Shown one piece after another: positions 1-10,648 of a DNA stretch of 64,000 nucleotides. The notes under the pieces were generated by a model. It had not been told where the DNA came from and did no database searches. It worked only from the letters and a program-made list of their open reading frames with translations. This stretch comes from Adineta vaga. Lineage: Eukaryota > Rotifera. The position numbers were made by a program, and so were the translations under genes. The stretch spans positions 16,244,001 through 16,308,000 of the forward strand of contig CP075494.1 of NCBI GenBank assembly GCA_021613535.1, given 5' to 3'. The number at the start of each line of letters is the position of its first letter. Position 1 is the first letter of the stretch.

Positions 1-1599
1 AGTAATACATTTGTTGAAAATATTATCTCACGAATGAAACATTTATTCGATGATAAATGAAATCGATTGTCAGCAAAATTTGTTAGATCTCAATTAAAAA
101 CTCCTTTCAATTGTTTCTTATTGAGTAAAGAAGTTTGAATTCGAATCTTTTCATCGAAACCAAAATTGCTCAAGTTTATTTAGTCTAATGAAAACAAATT
201 GTTGAAAAAATGTGTTAATTTAATCTTGGAAGACCTTTTCGGCATTTTCCGGATTTTTTACTTTTACATCGGGCATCTCTGGTTATAGCATCATAAATAC
301 CGTCGTTAAAATTCGTAAAGTTTGTTTGTATAGTCCAATCAGATTGCAGCGTTTTATAAATCAATAAAAACTTAACGATGGTCATCAGGAAAGGGTCGAC
401 TTGTGGGTTTTCGGGGTCGAGGAACTCGAATCTAATGTTAATTTAAGGTGAGTCATTATTTGTGACCTATTTTGCTCCGTCTCTCCCAAGAAATTCAATA
501 TTTGACGGATTTTTGTTCAAATTCGATCAAAAGTTATCGATAATAATGAATTTGAACCTGATACTATTTACGACTTCCGACGTACAGTATTTAGTAATAA
601 CTCCATAAAAAGCTGTAGTTCAATTAATCGGGAAAATATATACGAGACTTACATCAATTTTGAATAAATAAATTTGCGTCACCGAATACTAGACGTTAGA
701 TCATCTGATATAGTTTTCCGAGAAATATGTGGATAAAAATTGAATGAATGCTTGTGGTTTTATTGTTGGCTCTAGCTAGGCATTAAAAATAGAAGTAACA
801 TTCCAGACATGAGAAAAACTAGTCTAGTCGAATATTCTCTAGTTCTAGCGACTCATAAAATAGTACCTCGTCTATTTAGGTTCTTTCCGAGAATCATAGT
901 AATACAAAGTCAGTGCCTTTTGAAGAAAAGACCAAAGGAAATTCACTTATTTGTTTTGAAACTGAATCAAAAGTAGACGAAACAATGAAGGCGTTCATGT
1001 TAACGGCTAGACGTTGATTTAGAGAGTGATACTTCAGAATATGGATTTGAATGACTTTCACGTGGTTTGGACGTTTCTTCGGAGGCACTTAATCGATGAT
1101 CTGCGAGAACGAATCTGACAAAGTTCTGTTTCCTGGAAATGAAAAGGAGAATGAAATATACAGTAGAAACAACGCGATCAGATCCATGAATATTTATAAA
1201 CAATACTTGTTTTTGATCTTCTCTTTCTGTAAACGATTTAATGATAACATGAAATGGTGAAAAGATGAAAAACACTTGTAAAAAGCTTTTATGTGTAATA
1301 AGTGCTCCTGGTCATAATGTTTGATGGATAAACACTTAGACTGTGTTACTCATAAATATAATTTGTAAGCAGAGTCATATATGTGACGAAGTTTGAATTA
1401 CAACGAATGGTAACCAAAATAAAACTATTCCTATCTATTTCTGTGTGAAGTATAATCGCATATAGATAATATTCTTATTCTATGGGGGAAACTCTAGATG
1501 AAGTTTCGTGATTTATTTTCGAAATGATATCAAATAGCTGAATGCGTATTTATATTCGAATTCAAATTAGGCAGCTCATGTGCTTTTCACACATTACCG
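1..1599. other. no gene seen
   Basis: AT-rich sequence with only short, low-complexity open frames on both strands. No coding pattern, repeat or RNA gene is recognised. Confidence 0.5.
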
Positions 1600-1772
1600 G
1601 TAAGGTTTCTTTTTTTTATCAAATGATAAACCATTTGGATAAGTCAATTGATATGATTCATTTCCACCAGCAATAATTTCATCTTGTGAACAACCTTTAC
1701 ACCAACGCATAATTCGATGATTCATGTTATCTGAAAAATAGATTCGTTCTAATTCATCTACAACAACACCTC
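1600..1772 (-). pseudogene. NHL-repeat gene fragment
   Basis: Reading the minus strand from 1772 gives one uninterrupted frame of about 57 codons with the NHL pattern: V-V-V-D-E-L-E-R-I-Y-F-S-D-N-x-N-H-R-I-M-R-W, followed by an A-G-G-N-E linker and the beginning of the next repeat (YPNGLSFD). NHL repeats build beta-propellers used for binding. It is related in pattern to the complete NHL gene at 24186-25523. The fragment starts abruptly at the fold-back repeat at 1773-1828, and no upstream repeats or start codon lie beyond it, so it is a truncated remnant. The downstream end fades out near 1600 after a polypyrimidine run. Confidence 0.75.
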
Positions 1773-1828
1773 GAGAGTGTGGGTGTGGATGATTAGCTAG
1801 TCCTTACCCCACACCCACGTCTTCAGGA
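1773..1828. repeat. fold-back G-rich repeat (copy a)
   Basis: GAGAGTGTGGGTGTGG on the left pairs with CCCCACACCCAC on the right across a short AT-rich loop. This is one copy of the dispersed family described in the findings. It abuts the broken end of the NHL fragment exactly. Confidence 0.8.
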
Positions 1829-2767
1829 GAGACCGAAATAGAGAGTCATCTGGATGAATTTCACCCAAGTCATCTTTGTGGTAGTTAAACCAATAGGAAA
1901 ATCGCATTTCGGAACATTCTGAATGTGATAGAATGCACGGAAATACCGGATATTAGAATGGAATTTTCATTCCTTGTACTGACATCTATTCAATAATGAA
2001 ATTATCGGATAAGAAGCATTTACAGATTTTAATTTCCAATAGATGAGTTAGAAATAGATTTTGGATATATATAATAATAATTCAGAATGTACGAGAAGGA
2101 CGAGGGTAATACAATGATTTTATTTGTCATTGTATTCAGTCAAAGAAAAGTTTTATTTCTATAATACTTTCTGATGACAATATGGATACTTCTAAACCAA
2201 TCTGATCTGTTCTTTTTCTTATATGAAAATCGCACAGTTTAGTCGATTACAATCAACAACGAGATTTTCGATTGAGACAAACTAAAAGAATTACATAGAT
2301 TTTTGTTCAATATTCATGCAGTTGATTTCTATAATTATTCATTGGTTCACTATTATATTCAACTCGATATAATCCGATGAAAACCAGTTTTGCTTATTAA
2401 TTCATCGATCATACTTCGATGTTTTGAAAAAATTCTACAGATCTATGTTGTTTCACTTCTAAATTTCTTTCGTACAGGACGAAAAGAAAATAGAATACAG
2501 ATGAGATTTATTTTGTCATTGTTTTATAAAAACAGAACTAATCGTCAAATAGTGAATATTGGAATTATTTGTGTTTGATCATCATTACGAATAAAAGACA
2601 GTTTATAAGATCCAGGATTCATCTAATATGGGAGAGAGTTAAGTGAAATCAAAAAATTTTCGAATAAATTTGTCAATATTGATCTATTGAAAAACTTCTA
2701 AGACAATATAAACAACTTGCTCGAATTTTTTCATAACATTTCTCTCTTGTTAATCGATTCATTATCA
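1829..2767. other. no gene seen
   Basis: AT-rich sequence. A 62-codon plus-strand frame at 2390-2578 has no recognisable domain and is not supported by splice sites or a neighbour. Confidence 0.45.
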
Positions 2768-3759
2768 CTATAAGGTGCAATCATCAGTTGTACCTAACTG
2801 TTGAAAAGGAATATATTTTGCTGCTTGAAGAATTCGATCTCGTACTTGTATTGGTGTTTCAATACATAAATTTCTTTGGTTAATTACACCAATAAAAACT
2901 TGATGATGGCGTTTAAGAAGTTTTTCTTCCAATAAGAGAAAGAATTGTTTCCAAATCTTTTTCAGTTGTCATTTGTAAATAAAAATTGTTTAAATGTAAT
3001 TGAAATACTTCAGTTAAAGCTCTTCTATGATCAAAATTTGAAGAATGAGTACTTCCTCTATCATTACCTAAACAAAACAAAAAATAATAAAGATTAAATT
3101 TAATTAAAATAAAGAATTATTTTAGAAACCTGAACAAATATGTACACATAATTTCTATTTTTCTTCATCATTAAATCGATCTAACATTGGATTATTGATT
3201 TCAATAAAGTCTTCAAGTAAATTTCCTGTTGGATTCATTTTTAATCATAATCTACATTTAGCAAAATCTAGTTAAACTTTCTCTGCACCTGCTTCTAAAC
3301 ATTGTCGAACGTCCTTCTCTGCTTCATTACTTAAATCGTTGAGAAATTGTGCTCGTGAATAGTTTTCAATTGTTTTTCCATTATAAACAAGTGAAAAAAT
3401 AAACGAAGCAATAACAGCTTGTTTTAATGGATATAGAGTAAATTTTTGTGCTACACGAAGATATTTAACTGTATAAGTGCATGGCATAACAAAATGGTGC
3501 TTTGATTAATTGAGGTAAACAACGTTGATGACCATCAGAATAAATTATTGTTGTAATATTTTGATCATCAAATGAATAATTATGTTGAACTAAATCATAA
3601 ATCTATTTTTGAATTAATAAGATGAAAAGGAAAAAAAAGAACTTACAGGATAATTAAGAAATGAATGTTTTGCTAATTTTCTCGATCTATATGAGTTCGT
3701 TGAGCTTCGATTAATTCAGAAGAACGAGGTAATGAACCAATCAATTCTGTTGGAATCAT
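2768..3759 (-). pseudogene. cobalamin-independent methionine synthase (MetE C-terminal-like) pseudogene
   Basis: The intact family transfers a methyl group to homocysteine or a related thiol. On the minus strand the start reads MIPTELIGSLPRSSELIEA, the usual N-terminus of short, archaeal-type MetE-like proteins. After a 44-bp intron (3603-3646) come the block EKDVRQCLEAGAEKV, then H-I-C-S-G across a second intron to N-D-R-G-S-T-H-S, and finally VRDRILQAAKYIP and LGTTDDCTL before a stop at 2768. These blocks are in the expected family order. The copy is dead: there is a frameshift after THIDRE, stop codons after AEKV, after CRL and after DEEK, and a second frameshift near the RKTS segment. The zinc-ligand His/Cys blocks are still recognisable, so decay is recent. 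Family identity is confident; function is lost. Confidence 0.85.
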
Positions 3760-4399
3760 TGTCTTTCAAAAAAAACGAAAACAAAGAATTTATTTCCGTT
3801 ACTATTTTTCTATTTCTTTGAAATCTAATACGTCCTCGATTTTCGTCATACAACAAAGAATATGACATGATTTCAGATCATTTATCTCATTTTTCTGCTT
3901 ATACTAAAAAAGAATATTTTCCTTTGTTTCTAAAACATTAAATAATGAAATTCGATATTTTTTTGGAATGAATTATTCAATAAGTCAGTTTCAATGCATT
4001 GTATTCGGAAAAACGTTTCAAGCACATCAAGATGAATCTCGATTAAAAAAATGACTCACACTATCAGAGATGAGCAAAATGAGTTTATGGGAAATTTGAT
4101 TTTACGGCAAATTCAAGAACATAGTCGAATTTTGGAAAATTCCAACAGAATATTCATCTCATGATCGATAATCAACGAGATAACTAATTCAATCAATCAG
4201 CTATACAATCATGCACAATCATTCATTTGAAGCACATAACGAGTGTCCCAGAAAGAATGGGTCTTTCCATATTTTGCTGACATCTTCATCAAAACTAATC
4301 CGTCTGAGACCAATTCTTTTAAAAAGATTCGTCGTTTCATCCTCTCCAAAAGCCTATATTTCCTATTTCATATCTACTTCTTCTATCTTTGATATAAAA
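3760..4399. other. spacer, possible transposon left end
   Basis: No gene. The segment ACGAGTGTCCCAGAAAGAAT near 4229-4248 resembles Tc1/mariner terminal repeats (tandem GTCCCA-type motifs) and lies at the right distance upstream of the transposase remnant, so it may be the left end of that element. No matching right end was found. Confidence 0.35.
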
Positions 4400-5121
4400 T
4401 GAGAAGTAAAGATCTTCAAAACATAATTCTTCGTAAATACGAAGATGTTGATGGACCTAGCAAAATCTTTCGAGATTTATATAGTTCTTTAGGTGTGAAT
4501 ACTATCAAAAGATGATACAAAATGATCTGTGACACAGGTTCTATCAAACTATCAACACCACTAGGTGCTCCACGTTTTGCTCGAACCAGCATAACGATCA
4601 AAAAAGGCAAGCACAAACTTGATCAAAACAAGATGTTGTCAGCTAGAAGCTGGAATGAAGACTGGCATTTCCAGATCAAGTTCACATTGAATATTGACGG
4701 AAGATCTTGATATCTATGCCTACAAGATGATAATTGATCCTAAACTAACAGATGAACAAAAAAACAAACGAAAAAATTCGTTGATTGGTTTGGTAAGAAC
4801 TTTCGAAAGGAAGACACAATGCATATTTTATTTTTCATTGAAAAAATGTTTGATCTCGTTGGCATTTATAATTCCCAAAATCAGCATATTTGGGTTGCTA
4901 ATCGAGGTCAAATAGACGAAAAAGGTGGCATCAAAACGAGACAAAAATATCCCCAAAAGCTCATGGTTTGACTTGGTGTTTGCTCTAAGGATGCGACACT
5001 ATTACTCATTTTCGTTCGAGGGACAGTAGATCATGCTGCATATATCGCGAATGTTCTTCCAATTGTGTTGGAGTATGTAAATACAATCTGTGGACGTCAG
5101 TGAACATTCCAACAAGACCAT
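4400..5121 (+). pseudogene. Tc1/mariner-like transposase, truncated and inactivated
   Basis: DDE transposase of the mariner/IS630 supergroup. The frame from ATG 4409-ish/4400 gives MRSKDLQNIILRKYEDVDGP with the N-terminal helix-turn-helix, then a stop, then N-Q-N-K-M-L-S-A-R, the second helix-turn-helix. After a frameshift it continues with DLDIYAYKMIIDPKLTDEQK, a block matching the linker before the catalytic domain, then YPQKLMVWLGVCSKDATLL, the typical strand around the second half of the core, and FQQDH where the second catalytic Asp sits. The first catalytic position (normally S-D-E-K-M-F) reads F-I-E-K-M-F, so the Asp is lost. The frame ends exactly in fold-back repeat b at 5122 and the C-terminal third is absent. 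Confidence 0.8.
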
Positions 5122-5200
5122 CTTGAGAGTGTGGGTATGAGTTGAGACATCTCTTCTTCGCCCACGCCCACCCCCTTGCCGACACTCCACCCACACCATC
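5122..5200. repeat. fold-back G-rich repeat (copy b)
   Basis: Begins CTTGAGAGTGTGGGTATG and ends in a run of CCCACGCCCACCCCC and CCACCCACACCATC. It replaces the rest of the transposase gene on its left. Confidence 0.75.
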
Positions 5201-5544
5201 TTTAATAAGCGTTCAGTAATAACGATAATTATTTACACAAAAGAAACAAAATCTGCTCTTTAAATAAAAACAACCTTGGAACAATTAGTAATTCTAGTTT
5301 AATGAAAAAGTTGTCAACAAAATCTCTTTTAGATGACTTTTATTTGAGAATGAAAAAATAATGAATCTTAGGTTTCTATTGAGAGTAGTGGAGAAAAACT
5401 CATGGTTAATACAATATTATATGTGAATGTGGTGAAAAATATGTATGATTAAAAGTAAAGAAAATGCTTGTTTTCCATATTTGGATTAACAATAAATAAC
5501 TTTCATCGTTCTGTTGTTAAAACAAAAAAACACAATTAGTGTTT
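5201..5544. other. no gene seen
   Basis: Spacer between the dead transposase and the 3' end of the GPCR gene; AT-rich, nothing recognised. Confidence 0.5.
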
Positions 5545-6745
5545 TTATCTCTGTAGAGGTTTCATTGCTCTGGTTAAATTCATTGTTGGAAAGAAACTCA
5601 CACGAGCTCCTCTTCTTTGACACAAGATGCATAAAAAACCGAAACATTTCTTGAATTCTTTGCGAAATAATGTTGAAGTTAAACAATGAACATAGAAGTT
5701 TATCTAAATAGAATCAAATCAGTTTCATTTCTCTAATACTTTATACTTACTGCATAATTAATACCCAAAAACCATGTTAAAATTACAGATAAACTTGTGA
5801 TAAATGGAATTCTCAGATCATCGGAACCTAACACCACATAAACATACAGAATACGATAGACACCAATCTGAACAGTTGTAATGAAAAATATGATGACAGT
5901 TGACAGCATGAGAAGAAATAATTGGTTTTGTAGACGATTGTTATGTCCAACTGTTTGATTTCGATTTTGACCATGGATTTGTTGTTGATGTATAGCCTTT
6001 TTTTGAAGACGTAGCTTGATAAAAATATCAACAATAAAAAATAATATTAATGCAGCAGGAACAAGACAACTGATCGATGACTATCAATGACATGAACTTA
6101 AATTAATAAATGATCAATATGAAAATATCTTACTTGTAGAATAGGCCATGTTAGATAATAAAAATTGACAAAATCATTTGGGAAACCCAACATTGGTATA
6201 CAGTCAAAATATGGCATGACAGAACCGGTCGATCCAAACAATGGTGTTAAGAACATGACATGAAGACCTATGGTGATACTGCATAGAATAACTATAGCTA
6301 TCAAAGCTTTCTTTTGAGTGCAAATAGCAGATGATTTGTATGGAAATCGTGTGCGAATCCATCGATCCATTGCAATAATGACAAGAATCCATGCTGAACA
6401 GAATTGACTCGCCTTCATAAGAAACTCACGCCAGCGACATATAAAATTGAGATCAATGCGTGTATCCAGTTGAAACTGTAAACCATAATCAATAAAATCA
6501 AAAATTAATGCAGATAAAAAGCATATATCTGAGATAGCTAAGGCAATGTATAATGTGCCAGTTGAACTCGCTCTTAGTATTGGTCGAGTAAATGTAAGTA
6601 GACTAGCACTATTGCCAGTATAACCAAGAATGAATAAACTCAGATAACCCCACGAATAAAATTTGGTAGCAAGAGGTGGAAAGAAATAGTCATTAAAGGC
6701 GATTTTATAGTGGGACTGAGGGAGCACAGCAGATGTATTTTCCAT
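5545..6745 (-). CDS. rhodopsin-type G-protein-coupled receptor, three exons
   Basis: Seven-transmembrane receptor, ligand unknown. Exons by reading frame and GT/AG sites: 6134-6745, 5751-6080 and 5545-5703, introns of 53 and 47 bp, about 366 aa. The first ATG in frame is 6745 (MENTSAVL); the upstream frame extension has only a TTG. TM1 contains the G-N-S-A-S-L-L block. After TM3 the G-protein motif is M-D-R-W in place of DRY. A basic third intracellular loop is rich in Gln/Asn (KKAIHQQQIHGQNRNQ) and precedes TM6. TM7 lies across the last intron with N-Y-A-I-N-F-Y, and helix 8 is L-F-R-K-E-F-K-K-C-F. It is one of four related orphan receptors in the window. All frames join cleanly, so it looks functional. 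Confidence 0.85.
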
Positions 6746-9107
6746 ATTGTTGAAAAACAATTTATTTTAATTAATGATAGAATATAAAACAGTAGACGTA
6801 TATATATATATATGTTCTTTTTCTCTTTTTTCATATCGCTAGGTTATAATTCTATAAAGAGAGAAGCAGAGAAAGGAAGAAAGAGAGAGAGAAAGAAGGA
6901 GCGATCATCCATCTTTGAACATTTCTCTCAAAAAATCATTGAAAGAATTTGACCGAGTAAATATCATATATTGATATTTATGTAGTCCTTAGTGCATCAA
7001 TTCATTCTATTTTGTGAACCATACACTTCTGTTCGTTCTTTTGAATGAGACGCGTTGGCCGATAAAAATGGATAAAATATACTCAAGATATAGGCAAAAT
7101 ATTAGACATGATTCTTTTCTTTGACTTTTCAGACCCCTCGCTGTTTCAATACTTATAATTTCATTCAATTTCAGTATAGAAGTCTAAAAAATCTTTCAGA
7201 GCCTCAGTTTTGCGTGAGGAATCGAGTGACGAAAAGAATTATATATTTATTGCGACCATAAAATCGAGTTTTTCGATGGGATTATGAGACTTCTCTTAAC
7301 AGTTAGAAAATTTTAAGTTCTTTTCTTCAAATGCTCTTCATATAAACATGTCATAATTATGGCGTAAACACAGCTTAAAATGGCAAAGAAAAATTAGAAT
7401 ATAATTGTCATTCTCCTTTGTCTCGTTTTTTTTTACTTTTTTTATTTTTTCTATTTCTCCTTTTTTTTTGTTTTTTTATATTGACATGTACTGTTAGGAT
7501 CTAGCGATCACAGTTTTATCTGCATAATAAAAAAAAAAAAATTAGAATATAATTAATTTCAAATTATGATTTCTTGTAATGCTTATTCGCTCATAAAAAT
7601 TTTTTATGAAAATGAAAAATTGTAATAAGCTCTTTGCTAATGAAATATTTGTGACAGACAAACGTTCAATAAAGTGAAAATGTAAATTTAACCAAACAAA
7701 GAGATCGTTATTAACAGTGTTTTAGGGTATAATAATCTTTCAAATAATTCATTATGGATCGTTTAGGGTATCCCATCGGTAAGGTAAGGAAACAAATTCT
7801 AATTTTGAATTTTTTTCTTTTAGATCGCTATTTAGTTTTCATATTTATAGGACAGATATTAAATTTTATACGTGAAATGTAATGAAGGCAGTGAAAAGTG
7901 TTATATCCATATCTTTGTCCTTATTTTGCCCTCTATTCTTATAATCCTTTGAAAGAGTATATAAGTCATTATTTCGTATGAGAACGATGTGACATGTGGT
8001 ATGAAGAAATAAAGAAGAGCGTAGCTTCATCAACACTTGAGTCTCTTCTATCTAAAATCGTCTCATGAAACATGTAGCATCTACACAATATCATTGCATC
8101 AGAATTTGTTTCCAAAGCGCACAAATTTGAAATAATCATTGGAAAGAAAATATGTCTGATAGCTAGGCATGCACTAGCACCAAAATTCTTGGTTTCAACT
8201 GAGTTTTGAGATATTAGTAGAACATGAATATTATTATAGAATAGATATTTATCATATATTCTTACTAATTATTCTATATATTTCAATTATGTGTTGATAA
8301 TATTTAAAATATCACTTAAAAACCATCAATCAGTTCAACGTAGAAGCAGTGTGAAACTTCACTTGAATTTTGATATATATCGTCTATCTTTCATTTATAT
8401 CATCAAAATAAGTTTTTTATACAATTTATCTTACCTACTAATCCATTCTCGGATTCAATTTCATATTCACTAAATGAAAGAAGCAAATTTAGAACTAAAT
8501 TATGTATATTCTATCCTGATAAGGATGTTAATATAAGATATTATTCATTTTCTCTTATATACAAAAATTGTGTGGAGTATTAACTCACTGTGATTAAAAA
8601 GAACTATATGTTGAATGGAATTTGTTGGATAACATACAGATTATTCGTTACATATACAATCAATATTAGGATAAAATTTCAAATCGATCAAATCATTCTT
8701 GACAATCGTACCTAATTAGAGAACAATACTAGATTGAACATGATATCATTTCTTGAAATTACATGTCAAATTCTACTACACAAGTATCATTGTGATTCTA
8801 TGTAATCTTCAATATATATCACGTTTAGTTGATTATTATAAAGAGCTTATTACATAGATCATAGATCATATATCATTCGTTTATTCTGTCAATATCAATA
8901 GGTGGTTATTCGTCGTCAGAACGTGTACATAAGCAACAAAACAACACGCTCTTAATATTAGGGCGGTAAAAAATTCTTGCTTTTTTTCAAATTTCCTAGA
9001 AATTTTTTCTGTATTAAGGTTATATAAATGGGCTACACATATTTCGAACGAAAAAAATGAGAATAAACACTTAATAAATGTTTTTCGACGTCAACAGTCA
9101 ATATTTT
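6746..9107. other. gene-poor AT-rich stretch
   Basis: About 2.4 kb without a supported gene. It contains a short (TA)n run near 6800-6814, a purine-rich (GAGA) run near 6858-6900 just upstream of the GPCR start, and pyrimidine-rich runs near 7420-7480. No splice-consistent coding frame was found on either strand. Confidence 0.5.
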
Positions 9108-9123
9108 ATGTCCATATGTTCAA
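9108..9123 (+). repeat. target-site duplication, left (16 bp)
   Basis: ATGTCCATATGTTCAA occurs here and again, identical, at 13943-13958 directly after the poly(A) tail of the retrotransposon. It fixes both ends of the element. Confidence 0.95.
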
Positions 9124-9247
9124 TAAACGATCTATCTCCAAATCTTACACTTGAAATATCAGTTTTCTTTCTTTCGAAATCTTGGGTATTTCAAAAGGGT
9201 GTTCAACAGATCAGGTAATTGAACATCAGTTTGATCCTCGGTCCGAA

Positions 9248-10648
9248 ATGCCTCCGAAAAAGGGAGGTGGAGAGGTTGCCACCAGTACAAGGCGCAACCA
9301 AAGCCTCGACAATCGGCCAGTACAATTCAACACAACACAAAGAAACGGACACGTTGGCAAAAGTCCAATAGCAGCAAAGAAAAGCCAACCAAACTTTAGC
9401 ATAGCTCCTCTCATCATAGAGGGAGTGAAACTAAACAAACTGGAACTTAATGACATCTTGAAGCAACAATTCAATGATGTTAAAATTTCCGATATTCAAC
9501 TAGGACGAACAGGAATTTTTACAATTTATTCGGCTGATGTTAAATCATTTAATCGACTGTTAAACGACTTTACACTCGTTCTAACAAACAATGGTCAACA
9601 AGCAGCAAAAATTTACGTTCCTCGATCAATCCAAAGAATTACCGAAACAGAAAAGGTAGCTTTTGTCAAACGAGTCGATCTTGAAATACCAGAAAATCGA
9701 ATAACGGAGGCATTAAAGACTCTTGGTCTGGATGTCAGTACAGTTATACGATTGACTGGTAAAGATGGAAAAACTCCAACAACAACAATCAAGATTCTAT
9801 TCGGTGATGTGCAAAACAGAAATATATTTGTGCATACTGGTTTACAAGTAGAATGCATGCATTTCAAAGCTGAACCAGCATCACATAACACAAAGCCGGT
9901 GCAATGCTTTATCTGTCTAAAGTTTAACCACGTGGCAAAATACTGTAAAACAAAGCAGCAAGTATGTGCTCGTTGTGGTGACAATCATCGGCTAGATCAG
10001 TGTTCTTCTGATACAGCCAAATGCAACAACTGTAAAGGTAATCATTTAGCAACATCTAATGACTGTTCACATTATAGAGAACAAGAAAAGAGAATGCTAA
10101 ATTTGGTTAACCAATACACAAGCTCGTTCAAACCACATCCAGCAATACCAATGCTACATGATACAGAAAGTTTTCCACCGTTACCAAATCCATCACAACG
10201 TCCATTAGGTCACACACATCAAGGAGCATTGGATGACATTATAAATCTATTAAGCAAAAAGATGGAAAAGATGATTGAAGAAGCTTCAAATCGACTATTC
10301 GAGACGTTGCAACAGCAGTTCACAAAACTCGAAAAATCTTTCAGCACATCGATCATCAAAAACATAGATAAAGCTTTGACTATCTCCGACTCTGATTCAA
10401 GAGAAGAAGGTCCAGAAGACAAGCAAGTCAAAAACAAGCAGCACCATACTACAGAAACAGACAACGCAGCTAAAGCATCCAAAAACACTGCTACTAAGTC
10501 AACAACATCAAAGAAAACATCTTCATCACAACAACATAAGAAAAAGAAAGGTGAACAGGGTGAAAAGAGAACACGATCTGACATCAGCTCGTTAGATTCA
10601 TCGACATTAGACACTCAAGACACCAAAATAAGCAACCACGATGTTTAG
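9248..10648 (+). CDS. retrotransposon ORF1, gag-like zinc-knuckle protein
   Basis: RNA-binding nucleocapsid-like protein that packages the element transcript. The first in-frame ATG is at 9248 (MPPKKGGGEV); the frame is open for 22 further codons upstream but without ATG. Three zinc knuckles lie at about residues 220-275: CFICLKFNHVAKYC, CARCGDNHRLDQC and CNNCKGNHLATSNDC, a layout usual for Jockey-clade Gag. The region before them has the PRE_C2HC-like domain typical of this family. The C-terminal third is a hydrophilic tail with a Lys/Ser/Thr-rich stretch and a predicted coiled segment (KKMEKMIEEASNRLFETLQQ). The stop codon overlaps the ORF2 start (ATGTTTAG), which suggests translation of ORF2 by termination-reinitiation. 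Confidence 0.92.
   Translation: MPPKKGGGEVATSTRRNQSLDNRPVQFNTTQRNGHVGKSPIAAKKSQPNFSIAPLIIEGVKLNKLELNDILKQQFNDVKISDIQLGRTGIFTIYSADVKSFNRLLNDFTLVLTNNGQQAAKIYVPRSIQRITETEKVAFVKRVDLEIPENRITEALKTLGLDVSTVIRLTGKDGKTPTTTIKILFGDVQNRNIFVHTGLQVECMHFKAEPASHNTKPVQCFICLKFNHVAKYCKTKQQVCARCGDNHRLDQCSSDTAKCNNCKGNHLATSNDCSHYREQEKRMLNLVNQYTSSFKPHPAIPMLHDTESFPPLPNPSQRPLGHTHQGALDDIINLLSKKMEKMIEEASNRLFETLQQQFTKLEKSFSTSIIKNIDKALTISDSDSREEGPEDKQVKNKQHHTTETDNAAKASKNTATKSTTSKKTSSSQQHKKKKGEQGEKRTRSDISSLDSSTLDTQDTKISNHDV

Noticed and set aside
9182-9247. Longer ORF1 start
   Set aside because: The extension begins with TTG; the first ATG is at 9248.
9613-9984. 123-codon minus-strand open frame
   Set aside because: It is the antisense of the zinc-knuckle part of retrotransposon ORF1; the Cys-rich look is a mirror of the sense strand.
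10219-10614. 131-codon minus-strand open frame rich in Phe and Val
   Set aside because: Antisense of the Lys/Ser-rich tail of ORF1.
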